A stretch of DNA of 60,000 nt from Prorocentrum cordatum (Eukaryota > Sar > Dinophyceae > Prorocentrales > Prorocentraceae), in NCBI GenBank assembly GCA_963575745.1, contig CAUYUJ010019615.1, positions 412,513 through 472,512 of the forward strand, written 5' to 3'. Both the position numbers and the translations under genes were made by a program. Under the pieces are notes generated by a model, which was not told the origin of the DNA, did no database searches, and was given only the letters and a program-made list of their open reading frames with translations. Below, one piece after another: positions 59,261-60,000 of this stretch (the first letter of the stretch is position 1; the number at the start of each line of letters is the position of its first letter).

Positions 59261-59665
59261 AACTCCGGCATCTCTGACCCGACCTTGCCGGGACCTTGCC
59301 GGGGTACTTTTCGTCCGGGGACCCCCAGGGGCCGCCCCGCGCGCGCGAACTAGAAATACTGTTAACCAGGTACCGGAGATCTTAGCACGCCCTGGCCCGT
59401 TGGGCCGGCGAATTTTTGGGATGTGGTCCTTAAGTACGATTGGAACAACATAACTAACCTTTGACCCCATCAACGCCGACTCCAGCTGTGAGGCCTATCA
59501 GGGTCCCAGCGGGGATCCTTTGGGATATTTTCCGAGGCTGCGTGCCGCTATGAGAAGCGCGGCGGCGGCGGGAAGCGGGAGGGCCTTGGCGGATGCGGGT
59601 GACGTGCGGCGCAATGTGCCTCGATCGTTCGAAGATCGGTCAAGGTGGGTTGCGACAACAGCCGA
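59261..59665. other. Unassigned region
   Basis: Contains GACCTTGCCGGGACCTTGCC, a short direct repeat (59281). No gene. Confidence 0.4.
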
Positions 59666-59851
59666 CCCAGACATGATCGCGTCGTAACAAAAATCAGGAC
59701 GAGAGGTTTTTTAGCAATTTTCGGCCTCAGAGGGCCCTCGTAGGGCCTCGGGACCGTCAAAAAACCATTCATGATGAAAAACTTGTCTTGGGGAAAGGGT
59801 CGGGACTTCGGGGACGCCGTCCTGAACATATCAGGACGTCGCATGTCTGGG
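59666..59851 (-). mobile_element. FB-A element, well preserved copy
   Basis: Left end CCCAGACATGATCGCGTCGT, right end CAGGACGTCGCATGTCTGGG. Inside: TTTTCGGCCTCAGAGGGCCC, GGGCCTCGGGACCGTCAAAA. Opposite orientation to the 50811 copy. Confidence 0.85.
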
Positions 59852-60000
59852 GATGTTGGCGCACATGTGAACTAGATTCGTATTCCCCACTGCACAGGAC
59901 ATTATCAACGATATGCATGGTGGCAGTGACTCCAATAATGCTTGCAGCTGCTGCCGCGGTCGGAGTGGCGGGTTTCCGCTGATGCGAATCCATACTTCTT

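Noticed and set aside
1-60000. Dinoflagellate spliced-leader sequence (CCGTAGCCATTTTGGCTCAAG-type relics)
   Set aside because: Looked for near the exon candidates and not seen; CCGTAGC occurs only inside the TTAGC array.

Overview
This looks like nuclear DNA of a dinoflagellate, or a close relative. The clues are: a degraded non-LTR retrotransposon with a dinoflagellate-style RNase H and zinc-knuckle tail; coding exons with almost 100% G/C third positions; and introns whose 5' ends appear to be GA, GT and GC, a mixture described for dinoflagellates. There is no bacterial gene organisation. Most long open frames are readings across satellites and trinucleotide arrays, and I do not call them genes.

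The best coding signal is on the + strand: four short exons of one divergent Hsp70 (17134-17211, 23374-23517, 34171-34308, 36137-36213). In order they give the end of the ATPase domain and most of the beta-sandwich of the substrate-binding domain. The first three junctions are all phase 1 and keep frame, across proposed introns of about 6.2, 10.7 and 1.8 kb. Further exon-like blocks with the same codon bias (39109-39186, 39645-39813, 44624-44782, 47713-47825 ending in TGA) can be joined in phase and may be its 3' end, but their products are not recognisable as Hsp70. A second transcript may end at 53850, with an exon at 51022-51251. An unrelated exon-like block lies at 10190-10372. The missing ATPase-domain exons were not found, so a broken gene is possible.

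Layout: 1-2.6 kb holds the LINE remnant split by GGA and CCT arrays. 3-8.4 kb holds three composite satellite blocks. 9-17 kb holds dispersed repeats, a GTG array and foldback elements. 17-36 kb is the Hsp70 exon chain, with introns filled by GAT, GGA, GAC and CAT arrays, a 1.02-kb tandem duplication, a TTAGC-type array and a fourth composite satellite block. 36-60 kb is dense in short foldback (MITE-like) elements of about ten families, some nested.

The central theme is that the introns are made of terminal-inverted-repeat elements and simple arrays. Several foldback elements end within 25 bp upstream of a proposed 3' splice site, which suggests introner-like behaviour. Family names used here (FB-A to FB-K, FB-S and others) are local labels. 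Coordinates of repeat edges are read by eye.
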